Shown here piece after piece: positions 41,201-48,891 of a DNA stretch of 64,000 nucleotides. The position numbers were made by a program, and so were the translations under genes. Each line of letters opens with the position of its first letter. Positions within the stretch are counted from its first letter, which is position 1. Below the pieces are notes generated by a model, which was not told where the DNA came from, did no database searches, and saw only the letters and a program-made list of their open reading frames with translations. This stretch comes from Bacteroidales bacterium (GTDB lineage Bacteria > Bacteroidota > Bacteroidia > Bacteroidales > UBA932): the NCBI GenBank assembly GCA_017479265.1, contig JAFVCK010000031.1, positions 1-64,000 of the forward strand. Direction: 5' to 3'.

Positions 41201-41679
41201 GGAGATTGCAGGGAATTCTTCACCTTCTCGAGGCGGCCGCGGATATATCCCGGAGCGGCCAGAAGGCTGTCCATGCGCTCAAAGTCCTTTGCCTCAAGGA
41301 AATAGGGAATATTGGAACTTATGAAAGACAGCACCTGCTCCTCGTCCTGCTCATCCACGGCGGCGGCCCTTACGGAGGCAATCTTCCCGGCCTCGGAGCC
41401 GTTCCAATTCTCCTCGAAAGCATACATGGCATCGACTATCTCATCCGGGGAATCGCCGCTGAAAATCACGGCTACCTTGTCCTGCCCTCCTATCCTGTCA
41501 TAGACTTCGGAATATTGCCCCGACACCTCGTCACCGGGAAGGAAGGCGGCTATGTCCTCGCTGTATCCAAGACGGGATGCCAGAGCGGCCATCACGACTG
41601 TCAGCACCACCAAGGCGGCCGCCGCAGTCCTCTTCCTTTGGCTGAGGAAGTCGAATATGGACAATATCACCTTCCGCAT
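38266..41679 (-). CDS. MMPL/RND exporter fused to PlsC-type acyltransferase and a C-terminal Rossmann-like tail
   Basis: A 1137-residue inner-membrane protein. Residues 1-790 form an MMPL/SSD exporter: one helix, a large periplasmic loop, five helices, a second loop, five helices. A lysophosphatidic-type acyltransferase follows: NHQSNLD (HxxxxD) at about 873-879 and YPEGSRS at about 940. The last 100 residues (GYGVYPLLVALRHKDMMVYAFESDEEKRLV) look like the Rossmann start of a methyltransferase, too short to be complete. Separate aryl-polyene clusters have an exporter and an acyltransferase as different genes. I use the ATG at 41679, a 13-nt overlap with the glycosyltransferase; the longer frame to 41730 is unlikely. 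Confidence 0.85.
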   Translation of the reverse strand: MRKVILSIFDFLSQRKRTAAAALVVLTVVMAALASRLGYSEDIAAFLPGDEVSGQYSEVYDRIGGQDKVAVIFSGDSPDEIVDAMYAFEENWNGSEAGKIASVRAAAVDEQDEEQVLSFISSNIPYFLEAKDFERMDSLLAAPGYIRGRLEKVKNSLQSPLELSAWHAASDPLSLFDPVYLSLQGLNPGSGGTLRDGCLMTPDGRHGVLFFNSPYGGSESSDNATLDAFVNQTARQTEEAFPSVSITSTGGPLVAAGNAGTIKKDSLLALSLALLLICILLYFSYKRLSDVAWIAVSVLLGGLFALGMISLLRSTISIIILGIGSTILGIAVNYPLHYVDHLKYRPDRRQALADQISPLLTGNITTVGAFLSMLLLKSEALRDFGLTGALMLVGTILFVLLFLPVFASPSPKPRRTLNLGFEISIPSRFRTPVFLLFVCMTVLLWALGRNVSFDADMGHINYMSAEQKEGFSLLASLGGDASKTAFIVTKGTDTEAVLEEARAVAAKTGAAGISAFLPSKAAQEKALARWRDFKKAHSGLPSTLLEEAASAGFSPTAFGPFMSLWEKDFAIEELPYFAPLASTVGAASVFCDTGSTMIVSRIEGKASEIRPSISTFGSSFCYDSSDVSSRLASGLSEDFDKIGLVCSLIVLLFLCLSFSSLELGLTAFLPLAVAWFWILGIMHVFGLSFNIVNVVLAAFIFGQGDDYSIFITEGLMYERATGRKILPSFRNSVVLSALIMFIGIGALITATHPAMRSLAQVTITGMLTVVAMACYLPPTIFGWLTKDKDIPLTLRQLLITALSFAVFLTVCIFISLWTLVCLVLFRGERRQAMLQGAMHQVCKRAVRLVPDAPFTVNNPYGEDFSKSAVCICNHQSNLDLLGLLALSGKFLVLTNDNSWNNIFYGFLIRKAGFLPASMGMDKMLPILREKVANGWSIVIYPEGSRSPDYSITRFHRGAFAIARELGVDILPIYGHGFGHVMPKHSKLMHRGELYLEIGQRISDIPEDLRTFTRDMRHHYRQKYAAICAERENAAYCASFVRYHYLYKGSEVASECRKFLRPEVYAKVDAFRGDSLLIKNAGYGVYPLLVALRHKDMMVYAFESDEEKRLVAEHCSLKPSNLVWCDDSLAPATMTEEL

Positions 41680-42377
41680 ATCTTTCCAAGAAGCATCCTG
41701 GGATATCCGTAAACGACAGCAAGAAGGCACAGGCAGACATTCAGCAGGCTTATCCTGGAGAAATCCCTGACGGGCTTGAAAGAGGAAACCCTGTCCTCGG
41801 GGTACAGCACCCTTATGGGGACGGGAACAAGGGGTATGCCTTTCCAGGCGGAGAACACCAGAAGGGCCAGTTCGGCCTCATATCGGGCGCTGAATATCCC
41901 CGGAAGCCTTTCCAGGGGATAGGACCTCAGGCCTGTCTGGGTGTCCGGCAGGCTTCTGAGGGTCTGCACCTTGAACCAGAAATTGGAGAAGCGGTTGGCA
42001 AATGCCGATCCCTTGGAAAGGTGCAGGGAGGGAAGGTCGCGGCTGCCGACTACAAGGGCGCGGGGCTCAAGTGCCGAGGCTTCTTCCAGAAGGGGAATAT
42101 CCTCGGGGTAATGCTGACCGTCGCCGTCCAGGGTGACAACCCTGCCGTAGCCCGCTTTGCGGGCATATTCGAAGCCGGTTTTAAGAGCCATTCCTTTCCC
42201 GAGGTTCTTTTTGTGGGTCAGAAGGGTGATTTCCAGCCCCTCAAGCGAAGCGCCGCTGCCGTCCGTGCTGCCGTCGTCCACGACGATGACGGGAAGCCCC
42301 TGCAGGATAGCCCTCGAGGCAACGTCCCTAATCGTCCGGACATTGTTATATACCGGTATGAGCACGGCACTATTCAT
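41667..42377 (-). CDS. Family 2 glycosyltransferase
   Basis: A 236-residue GT-A enzyme of the dolichyl-phosphate-mannose-synthase type. VDDGSTDGSG (33-42) binds the nucleotide, and DGDGQHYPED (84-93) carries the metal-binding Asp; an SRDLPSL/KGSAFANRFSN region follows. A hydrophobic stretch near the C-terminus (LLNVCLCLLAVVYGYPRM) may anchor it to the membrane. In polyene clusters a glycosyltransferase/acyltransferase links the polyene to a lipid anchor. It overlaps genes on both sides. Confidence 0.88.
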   Translation of the reverse strand: MNSAVLIPVYNNVRTIRDVASRAILQGLPVIVVDDGSTDGSGASLEGLEITLLTHKKNLGKGMALKTGFEYARKAGYGRVVTLDGDGQHYPEDIPLLEEASALEPRALVVGSRDLPSLHLSKGSAFANRFSNFWFKVQTLRSLPDTQTGLRSYPLERLPGIFSARYEAELALLVFSAWKGIPLVPVPIRVLYPEDRVSSFKPVRDFSRISLLNVCLCLLAVVYGYPRMLLGKICGR

Positions 42378-42663
42378 ATTCCATCACCATTTTGGCGCAG
42401 ATTTCCCCCTTCTTGCAGATAAGGACCCGGCCGCCTGATTCTTCTATCCTGGCCTCGTCCCCGGGCATTAGAGGGGAGACAAAGCGGATGTTCCTGGCCG
42501 AAGAGAGAGTCTGTCCGGGATGCAGCATCTCGGTCACTATGCGCACTATGCAGACTCCGGGAGTTATGGGATAGCCCGGAAAATGCGCCTTGTATATCAC
42601 TGAGGAGGGGAGAAGGCGGAATGTGTCGGGCCCCGTCCTTTGGAACAGTTCACCTTCCAGCAT
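42370..42663 (-). CDS. FabZ-like hot-dog dehydratase (short)
   Basis: A 97-residue single hot-dog protein. HFPGYPITPGV (His27) is the FabZ active-site motif; the partner Glu is likely in VTEML (residue about 44). FabZ is normally about 145 residues, so the N- and C-terminal strands are reduced, as in the ApeI-type dehydratases of aryl-polyene clusters. It likely dehydrates the 3-hydroxyacyl-ACP intermediates, possibly together with the product at 47380. Confidence 0.8.
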   Translation of the reverse strand: MLEGELFQRTGPDTFRLLPSSVIYKAHFPGYPITPGVCIVRIVTEMLHPGQTLSSARNIRFVSPLMPGDEARIEESGGRVLICKKGEICAKMVMEYE

Positions 42664-43225
42664 CGAAAATCCTCCCGTCGTCTTTAATATCCCATTCCAT
42701 TCCGGAGAACTCTATGAGAGTGCTGTCTCCGGAGGGGTTGAACAGTTCTATTGCCATAATGTAAAGTTCTGAGGTATAGACATATATCTCTGAAAACAGT
42801 CTCTTCAGGTCCCGCCTTTTGGGGCGCATGGACACTTTCCATCCACCGCCTGTCCTCTCGGCGGACATGTCGAATAGAGCCGGGTCGAAAAGCCTGGCGG
42901 AAAGATCCGGAAGCCTTCCGGGCATCCCGGATTCGGAAGCGGAGCGGCTGCTTCCGTCGGGAAGGCGGACAAGGTCCCCGTCCATAATGAATACGCTCTC
43001 CGAAGGAGTGAAGGTCTCCCAGCGCAGTTTGGTAGGTGGAATTACGCTTATGCGTCCGGTGGTGACGAGGTCGCCGCTCAGCATGGACGAACGCCTTGTC
43101 ATGGTGAAAAGTGCGCTGAAACTCCTGCCTCCGTTGGCCTTCTCAAGGGAGGAAAGAATGTCCTCCTGCGCCCTCAGTACAAGGGTGCAGAGCAGGGCGG
43201 AGAGTATGAGCAGCAGCCTTTTCAT
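42650..43225 (-). CDS. LolA-like outer-membrane lipoprotein carrier
   Basis: A 191-residue periplasmic protein: signal peptide MKRLLLILSALLCTLVLRAQ, then an open beta-barrel fold of LolA type (FSALFTMTRRSSMLSGDL, GRISVIPPTKLRWE, IELFNPSGDSTLIEFSGMEW). It probably carries the hydrophobic polyene lipid across the periplasm, as LolA homologues in such clusters are thought to do. Start at the ATG at 43225, which overlaps the DMT gene stop by 4 nt. Confidence 0.8.
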   Translation of the reverse strand: MKRLLLILSALLCTLVLRAQEDILSSLEKANGGRSFSALFTMTRRSSMLSGDLVTTGRISVIPPTKLRWETFTPSESVFIMDGDLVRLPDGSSRSASESGMPGRLPDLSARLFDPALFDMSAERTGGGWKVSMRPKRRDLKRLFSEIYVYTSELYIMAIELFNPSGDSTLIEFSGMEWDIKDDGRIFDAGR

Positions 43226-43575
43226 CTTGCCACAAGTATGCAACCTCCCATAATCAGCAGAACGCCAAGCCATTGAGTCCAATTGACATTCTCATGGAAG
43301 ATGAAGATGGCGGCCAGCATGCCGAAAATGTAGCTTATGCACGACAGGGGATAGGCCAGGCTGAAGGGGAAGTGCTTCAATATGTACAGCCACAGTACTG
43401 TGGCTATGCCGAAGGATACTCCGCAGGCCGGGAACCACCAGTTGGTCAGTTGGGACTTGAAGAATTCCCAGCTCCAACGGAAGGGACCGCTGGAGGCAAG
43501 AGCCAGCTTGAGCAGCACCTGCCCTCCGCAGAGAAATACGCTCTGTAGCAGAGCCAATGGTATCAGTTTATACAT
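43222..43575 (-). CDS. Small DMT/EamA-type membrane protein
   Basis: A 117-residue protein with four membrane helices (LIPLALLQSVFLCGGQVLL; SFGIATVLWLYILKHFP; YPLSCISYIFGMLAAIFIF; WLGVLLIMGGCILVA). The size and pattern match the half-size EmrE/ArnE-type members of the drug/metabolite superfamily, and SLAYPLSCISYI is like ArnE/F flippases. It may flip a lipid-linked intermediate of the cluster. I take the ATG at 43575; the frame's upstream part overlaps the ketosynthase too far. Confidence 0.78.
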   Translation of the reverse strand: MYKLIPLALLQSVFLCGGQVLLKLALASSGPFRWSWEFFKSQLTNWWFPACGVSFGIATVLWLYILKHFPFSLAYPLSCISYIFGMLAAIFIFHENVNWTQWLGVLLIMGGCILVAR

Positions 43576-44306
43576 ATCGCAGAATATTCTAGGCCTTCTA
43601 TGTCGTTGGAAATTACGTGTTTGCCTCCCTTTGAGATAGCATCGCAAAGGGCCGGGGCGCTGGACGAAGGGTTGTCTCCATAAAGGCTGACGTAGTCTTT
43701 CCTCGTTATGTCAGCCTGCACGTCAAGGGGAGTAAGGGACAGTCTCACGTCGCTTATCCTCGCGAGGGAGCCTTCTTCGCGGGAAGTCAGCAAGAAGGCC
43801 GCCGAGACATGGCAGGGAGCATCGAACCCGTATCCCGAACGTTGCAGGAGGCCGGCCATGGCGGGGGTGACCTCGTCGAACGCGCCTACCAGAATGTTGT
43901 CCGATTCGCCCGAGCCAACCTGCATGAAGCCGTCCAGGAGGGCGCTTTCGAAGGAATGATAGAGGTGGGCGTAGGTGGCATTGTATCCCCGGCAGCGTGT
44001 CTTTATCGCTATCATGGAGCCTACAGTGTTGTGTGTGGACTGCATGAAATCAGTGGGTCTAGGGCTGCCCTCGGAAAGGGCCTCCAGAAAGTTCATGGTG
44101 CTGTCTGCGCTGCCAAGTGCCGTCCCCGTGACTATGCCTCCGGGACTCTCCGGCCCGGCCTTCCCGAGCGTCTCCAGCGATACATACAGGGCCCTTTTCA
44201 TGAACAGGTTCATCCTCCTGGCTTCAAGGGGAGAGAGTATCTGCCTGAAGTCCGGGTCCTCGTCCAGCCTTGTCAGGCTGCAATATGCTCTTACATAAAC
44301 GTTCAT
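43563..44306 (-). CDS. Ketosynthase-like chain-length factor (N-terminal domain, no catalytic Cys)
   Basis: A 247-residue protein of the Ketoacyl-synt_2 type (PF13723). TGTALGSADSTMNFLEAL and STHNTVGSMIAI align with the KS N-terminal half; where catalytic KSs have TACSS it shows AHLYHSFESAL, without Cys. It should dimerise with the adjacent KS (44303) as a chain-length factor, as ApeC does with ApeO. The C-terminal KS half is absent, which is usual for this group. Overlaps the KS by 4 nt. Confidence 0.82.
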   Translation of the reverse strand: MNVYVRAYCSLTRLDEDPDFRQILSPLEARRMNLFMKRALYVSLETLGKAGPESPGGIVTGTALGSADSTMNFLEALSEGSPRPTDFMQSTHNTVGSMIAIKTRCRGYNATYAHLYHSFESALLDGFMQVGSGESDNILVGAFDEVTPAMAGLLQRSGYGFDAPCHVSAAFLLTSREEGSLARISDVRLSLTPLDVQADITRKDYVSLYGDNPSSSAPALCDAISKGGKHVISNDIEGLEYSAICIN

Positions 44307-45460
44307 GGGGCGGAGAATATCAGGGATGAGTCATTGCCTCCGAAGCCGAAAGCATTGCACATTATATGCCTCGGACGGGCCTGGAGGGTGCCGCAGGGGC
44401 TTATGCAGGAAGGGTCGGGAGCCCGGAAGCCGAAACTGCCGGGAATGAAGCCTTCTATCATGGACAGCAGGCAGAACACGGATTCTATTGCACCGGAAGC
44501 GCTGGTGGTATGACCTGTCAAGCCCTTGGTGGAGGATACGGGCGGGAGGTTGTAGCCGAATACCCTTCTTATGGCTGCGCTTTCGCTCGCATCATTGTTG
44601 GGAGTGCCTGTCCCGTGGGCGTTTATATAGTCTATGTCGGAAGGCTTCAGGGCCGCCGTTTTCAGAGCCGCCTGCATTGCCAGAAATGCCCCTTCTCCAT
44701 CCTCTGAACTGGCCGTCTGGTGGAAAGCGTCGCAGGCGTTGCCCCAGCCGGAAAGGTATGCCAGAGGCACGGCTTCGCGCCTGAGGGCGTTTTCCTCGCT
44801 TTCAAGCACGAGGTATGCCGCTCCTTCACCAAGATTGAGGCCGGCTCTTGTAGAGTCGAAAGGCCTGCAATTTTCCCTGTCCAGTATCATCAGGGAGGCG
44901 AATCCGCGAAGGTGGAAGTCGCTCAATGCCTCTGAGCCTCCGGCAACGGCCACATGGCAGCGGCCCGAGCGAATGAGCCTTGCCGCCGTGGCTATGGCAT
45001 TGGCCGCCGAGGAGCAGGCTGTTGAAAGCGTGCTGCAAAGGCCTTTGGCCCCGAGGGCGCGGGCCGTGGCCATGGTGGTGGCTCCGCAGTCGAAAGGCAG
45101 GGCATTCCCGAGAGTTGCGCCCCTGTACAGGAGTTCCGCCTTTTCCATGCCTCCTACTGTGGTGCCGCTTATGAAAGCCGCATCCGCAATGGATTCCAGA
45201 CCGGCCTGTGAAAGAGCCTCGCGGGCCGCGATTACGCTGAGAAGGGCTGTCCTGTTGCCGGGATTGCATCCGGCCATGCGGGCGAGGGAATCGTCATCGA
45301 AGGGCACTTCTCCCACGGGGAAATCCCTCAGGGAAGTGTCCAGGAAGCGTACCGGAGCAATGCCGGACAAGCCTTCGCGAAGGGCACGCAAGGTCCCGGC
45401 CTTGCCGCATCCTATGGAGGAGACTGCTCCCATTCCGCTTATGACGATTCTGACTGCCAT
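44303..45460 (-). CDS. Beta-ketoacyl-ACP synthase (FabF-like)
   Basis: A 385-residue condensing enzyme that extends acyl-ACP with malonyl-ACP. The triad is complete: Cys149 (STACSSA), His282 (NAHGTGTPND-like), His317 (GLTGHTTSAS). GFGGNDSSL ends the fold. It directly precedes the cysteine-less partner at 43563, the gene order expected of a KS:CLF heterodimer (ApeO:ApeC type). The ACP gene upstream abuts it with no gap. Confidence 0.93.
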   Translation of the reverse strand: MAVRIVISGMGAVSSIGCGKAGTLRALREGLSGIAPVRFLDTSLRDFPVGEVPFDDDSLARMAGCNPGNRTALLSVIAAREALSQAGLESIADAAFISGTTVGGMEKAELLYRGATLGNALPFDCGATTMATARALGAKGLCSTLSTACSSAANAIATAARLIRSGRCHVAVAGGSEALSDFHLRGFASLMILDRENCRPFDSTRAGLNLGEGAAYLVLESEENALRREAVPLAYLSGWGNACDAFHQTASSEDGEGAFLAMQAALKTAALKPSDIDYINAHGTGTPNNDASESAAIRRVFGYNLPPVSSTKGLTGHTTSASGAIESVFCLLSMIEGFIPGSFGFRAPDPSCISPCGTLQARPRHIMCNAFGFGGNDSSLIFSAP

Positions 45461-45718
45461 TTATTCGCCCCTGTGTTCTTTGATATATGCCGCCATGGTC
45501 GCTACGGAAGAGAAAACCTTTCGGCCTTCCTGGGGGCTTGAAAGCTTGATTCCGTAATTCTTCTCCATCATCACTATCAGTTCGAGCACGTCTATGGAAT
45601 CAAGGCCCAGCCCGTCTCCGAACAGGGGAGCGTCGTCCTCTATGTCGGAGGGCTCCATGCCTTCTAGGTTAAGTGCATCTATCAGCTTGATTTTCAGTTC
45701 TTCTATAAGCTTATCCAT
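45461..45718 (-). CDS. Acyl carrier protein
   Basis: An 85-residue four-helix ACP. The phosphopantetheine site is Ser41 in GLGLDSIDVLEL; the acidic recognition helix (DSIDVLELIVMMEKNYGI) is normal. It is one of two ACPs in the cluster; the other is at 48652. The two differ strongly outside the Ser motif, suggesting separate work (for example starter loading and chain extension). Confidence 0.93.
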   Translation of the reverse strand: MDKLIEELKIKLIDALNLEGMEPSDIEDDAPLFGDGLGLDSIDVLELIVMMEKNYGIKLSSPQEGRKVFSSVATMAAYIKEHRGE

Positions 45719-46277
45719 TATCGTATAGTTGTTTTATCCTGTTTTGGTCCAATTCTTTGCCGTCCGCCAGGGCGAGCATCAGCAGCACGTCCGCTTCCTC
45801 CTCGCAGGGGCAGTCTATCCAGCCGAAAATGACTTCCTTTCCTTCCATTTCCATCATGCAGTCCTGCACGTGGGGGGCAATTTCCTTCTCGTCGAAGGCG
45901 GGGAGCAGGAAGGAGGCGCTTTCCCCCTTGCAGCCGTTGCGGATGCAGATTTCGCCTGTCACTATGTTGGGCAGGGTATAGACGAAAAGAGCCGGGCTGG
46001 GGAAGTCTTTCATAGACTCCAGGTAGGCCAGGTCGTCGCTTATGCATCCGCTGCGGGAAAACACTATGACAGAACGGTTTTCATTTGCCTCCATCCCCTC
46101 CAGCAGCAGTTCGCAGGCGAGGAATCCAGCCTTGCACTGAAGGTCCATCTTGTAGAATTTCGGCCAGTTGCCGCAGGCGCTCTTGTATAAGGAGCCCAGG
46201 GAACCGTCGTAGGCGAGTTCCTTTCCGTTCCGGGTCAGCCTTGAGCCTTTCAGCCTTATGTAGGAGAGAATCTTCAT
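45711..46277 (-). CDS. Ketosynthase-like non-catalytic protein
   Basis: A 188-residue protein set between KS and ACP genes. MDLQCKAGFLACELLLEG, SVIVFSRSGCISDDLAYLESM and PALFVYTLPNIVTGEICIRNGCKGESASFLLP follow the core of the thiolase/KS fold, but no Cys-His-His triad can be placed and it is about half the normal length. Such short KS-like proteins occur in Bacteroidota polyene-type clusters; a structural or regulatory partner of a KS is likely. Overlaps both neighbours (4 and 8 nt). Confidence 0.65.
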   Translation of the reverse strand: MKILSYIRLKGSRLTRNGKELAYDGSLGSLYKSACGNWPKFYKMDLQCKAGFLACELLLEGMEANENRSVIVFSRSGCISDDLAYLESMKDFPSPALFVYTLPNIVTGEICIRNGCKGESASFLLPAFDEKEIAPHVQDCMMEMEGKEVIFGWIDCPCEEEADVLLMLALADGKELDQNRIKQLYDNG

Positions 46278-47383
46278 TGCCTGCCTCCTTTCTTGAAAAT
46301 GGCGGCGGCATTGCAGCCTCCGAATCCGGACATCAGTTTTATGAAGCAGTCTCCTTGAACGCTGACAGGCCCGGAGGATATGTCAAGGGCAGGCTCGGTG
46401 CCCGGGGAATTATAGCCCATGGCTCCGGGAATCATGCCCTTGTCCATGGCCATCATGCCTATTATGCTCTCGAGCACTCCCGCGGCTCCCATGGTATGGC
46501 CGAAAATGCCTTTCAGCGAGCATATGGGAAGCTTTTCCAGATGGGCGCGGCCCAGAGCCACAGCCTCCATGGCATCGTTGTAGAGGGTCGCGGTGCCGTG
46601 AGGACAGACCATTGCAGGGGCAAGTCCTGTCTGCAGCACATGGCGCAGGGCCTCGAAACTGCCTTCAGCCGTGCGCGAGGGGCCTGAAATGTGGTTGGCA
46701 TCGTTGCGGATGGCTCCGTCCACGATTTCCCAGGGACCTTCGTCAGCGGAAAGTATCACGGTGGCTGCCGCCTCTCCTAGGTTGAGCCCGCATCTGTTCG
46801 CGTCGAAAGGACGGCAGGGCTCAGGCGAAAGGGCCTTCAGGGACTGGAACCCCGTGACTATGAAGGCTCCCTGGCTCTCGGCTCCGCAGACTACCACATT
46901 GCGGGCCCGTCCGGAGCGTATCATCCTCATGCCCTGTATCATTGCGTTAAGTCCTGATATGCAGGCATTTGAAACCGTCAGGGGAGTGCAGAGAGGCTTG
47001 AAGCGCGAGACTATCCTCGAGGATGAAGCGCCGAGGCTCACATCCGCTCCGCTGCCGAGCAGTTCCACATTGCCCTTGGTAGTGGACAGAATAAAGGCCG
47101 TATCGGGGGCCGCAGGGTCTATGTCGCTGCCTTCCAGAGCCTTGTGTATGGACAGCATAGATAGGGTCTCGTAGAAACTGTAGCCCTCTATGCCTGTTCC
47201 GGCGGCCTGACCATATATCTTTTCCCTGTCGAAAAGGGCCGCCATGAAAGGCTCCCTGACCCCGAAGGTCCCCTCGTGCAGCCTGACTCCGGACCTGCCT
47301 TCCATGCAGGCGAGATATGCCTCGCAGGAGCCCTCCGCCACGGGAGAGAGAATATGGTGCGATATTACCGAAACCTTTCTCAT
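46274..47383 (-). CDS. Beta-ketoacyl-ACP synthase
   Basis: A 369-residue condensing enzyme, more diverged than the one at 44303. Catalytic residues: Cys141 (SNACISG), His262 (CPHGTATLYND), His296 (GIFGHTMGAAG). The complete triad argues for activity; the altered surroundings (CPHGTA instead of NAHGTG) suggest a special step such as priming with the aryl unit. Overlaps the dehydratase gene by 4 nt. Confidence 0.9.
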   Translation of the reverse strand: MRKVSVISHHILSPVAEGSCEAYLACMEGRSGVRLHEGTFGVREPFMAALFDREKIYGQAAGTGIEGYSFYETLSMLSIHKALEGSDIDPAAPDTAFILSTTKGNVELLGSGADVSLGASSSRIVSRFKPLCTPLTVSNACISGLNAMIQGMRMIRSGRARNVVVCGAESQGAFIVTGFQSLKALSPEPCRPFDANRCGLNLGEAAATVILSADEGPWEIVDGAIRNDANHISGPSRTAEGSFEALRHVLQTGLAPAMVCPHGTATLYNDAMEAVALGRAHLEKLPICSLKGIFGHTMGAAGVLESIIGMMAMDKGMIPGAMGYNSPGTEPALDISSGPVSVQGDCFIKLMSGFGGCNAAAIFKKGGRQ

Positions 47384-47796
47384 CTGACCGCCGTCTTGAT
47401 TATGGCCGAGGCTATTTGCTCGTTTCCTGCATGCACGCCCACCTCCATCATGGTGATTCCGAATACATCCTCTATGACCCGCACATCCGTGAGAAGGGTC
47501 TCTCCTATTGAAGGCAAACGGCTAATTTTCAGATGCTTGACATCGCCTATCATGCCTATCCTGGTGGGGATGTGGAGTATGTATTTGCACATGTATCCCG
47601 CCCTTGCCGCTGCGCTCTGGGCCATGTTCTCTATCAGTCCCTCGGCGCTCAGATGTCCGTTTTCGCACAGCAGGCTCTCCCTGACCGTGTAGGCGCAGGT
47701 ACATTCCCTGTCCTGATAGCAAAGCATCCTGTCCACGAAGCGGAAAGGCTCCTGCTGCAGGAGAATATCGTCCATTATGACATCTTCAGGCCTCAT
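47380..47796 (-). CDS. 3-hydroxyacyl-ACP dehydratase (ApeP-like hot-dog)
   Basis: A 138-residue hot-dog protein. GHLSAEGLIENMAQSAAARAG holds the likely catalytic His48 and Glu56; the start ILLQQEPFRFVDRML is typical of this group. With the short hot-dog at 42370 it may form the heteromeric dehydratase known from aryl-polyene systems (ApeI/ApeP). The ATG at 47796 gives an 11-nt overlap with the acyltransferase; ATG 47775 is an alternative start. Confidence 0.83.
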   Translation of the reverse strand: MRPEDVIMDDILLQQEPFRFVDRMLCYQDRECTCAYTVRESLLCENGHLSAEGLIENMAQSAAARAGYMCKYILHIPTRIGMIGDVKHLKISRLPSIGETLLTDVRVIEDVFGITMMEVGVHAGNEQIASAIIKTAVR

Positions 47797-48655
47797 TCCA
47801 AAAATCGTAAAAGTTGAACCATTGGTCGGGATAACGGCGTACCACGCTCTCCAGGGCACCGGCATAGCTGCGGGCCAGAGCCTCAGCGCTGTCTCCTTTC
47901 AATGCCTTGATTATCAGCCGGTAACGGTGGGTGCTCTCCTTCATGGACCATACCGCCACCATGGGCACTTCCTTTGCCATGGCAAGTGCGAAGGGCCCTT
48001 TGGGGAAGCGGGCGTATTCTCCGAGGAAGGGCAGCCTTATGTTCTTTTTCGAACCGAATATCCTGTCGGCAGGCATGCTGGCTATGTCCCCTCGGGAAAG
48101 CACGTCGTTAAGTACGAATATATGCGTAAGGTCCTCGCTGACAGGCACCATCCTGATGTTGGTGCCGTTGAACATTTTCTGCCGGCCGGCCATTACCTCG
48201 GGGGTTTCCCCGGCGAAAACCAGGGCGTTTATGCATTTTTCCCTGGTCGGAATGGAATAACCGGCCAGTTCGTAGTTGCCCACATGGGAGCTCAGCATCA
48301 CGAATCCGCCTTCCCGTCCAAGCAGGCGCTGGAAATCTTCATCACCCTCCCTTTCAAAGTCGAATTTCACCCCTGCGTATGCCGCGAACCTGTCTATCAC
48401 CAGCTTGCCCATCTGGTAATGGTTGCCCAGAACATGGGCGAAGGACTTCAAGGGGCCGTATCCAAGCCTGTCCCTGAAAAAGGAGAAGGATGAACGGTAG
48501 CCTTTCCCGAAAATCATGTAGAAGGGTATGGCCGGGGCCATGAGGCAGTAGGCAAGGGGCAAAGGGACAAAACTCAGAAGGCTCGTCAAAGCCTTCTGCA
48601 TCCAGGGGGTACCGTCGGTATGTCCCTGCCAGCGCGTATGAGTGTAAGACGTCAA
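47786..48655 (-). CDS. LPLAT/HtrB-like acyltransferase
   Basis: A 289-residue membrane-bound acyltransferase of the lipid A lauroyl-transferase group. A membrane segment lies near 24-48; the catalytic motif is His124-x4-Glu129 (SSHVGNYE); RLPFLGEYARFPKGP corresponds to the substrate-binding block. In polyene clusters this enzyme likely moves the finished chain to a lipid acceptor. Overlaps the ACP gene by 4 nt. Confidence 0.88.
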   Translation of the reverse strand: MTSYTHTRWQGHTDGTPWMQKALTSLLSFVPLPLAYCLMAPAIPFYMIFGKGYRSSFSFFRDRLGYGPLKSFAHVLGNHYQMGKLVIDRFAAYAGVKFDFEREGDEDFQRLLGREGGFVMLSSHVGNYELAGYSIPTREKCINALVFAGETPEVMAGRQKMFNGTNIRMVPVSEDLTHIFVLNDVLSRGDIASMPADRIFGSKKNIRLPFLGEYARFPKGPFALAMAKEVPMVAVWSMKESTHRYRLIIKALKGDSAEALARSYAGALESVVRRYPDQWFNFYDFWNEA

Positions 48656-48891
48656 ACCCTGTCGGAAAGGAAGTCGCAGAATTCCTTGTATGTCTTTATG
48701 TCCTTGAAATCTTCGGGCTTCATCTTGTAGCCGAAGGACTTCTCCACTTCCACCACCACATCTACCACCTCCAGGCTGTCTATCCCGAGGTCCTCCTTGA
48801 GTCTGGCCCCGGGGGTTATCTTATCCTCCTCTATTTCAAGTTCTTCCGTAAGGAAGGCCTTGATTCTCTCTTCAATCTGCTTATAGTCCAT
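48652..48891 (-). CDS. Acyl carrier protein
   Basis: A 79-residue ACP with Ser39 in GIDSLEVVDVVVEVEKSFG as phosphopantetheine site and a highly acidic N-terminal helix (FLTEELEIEEDKI). It overlaps the hydrolase gene by 11 nt. It is closer to the standard FabD/FabF-type ACP than the one at 45461. Confidence 0.95.
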   Translation of the reverse strand: MDYKQIEERIKAFLTEELEIEEDKITPGARLKEDLGIDSLEVVDVVVEVEKSFGYKMKPEDFKDIKTYKEFCDFLSDRV

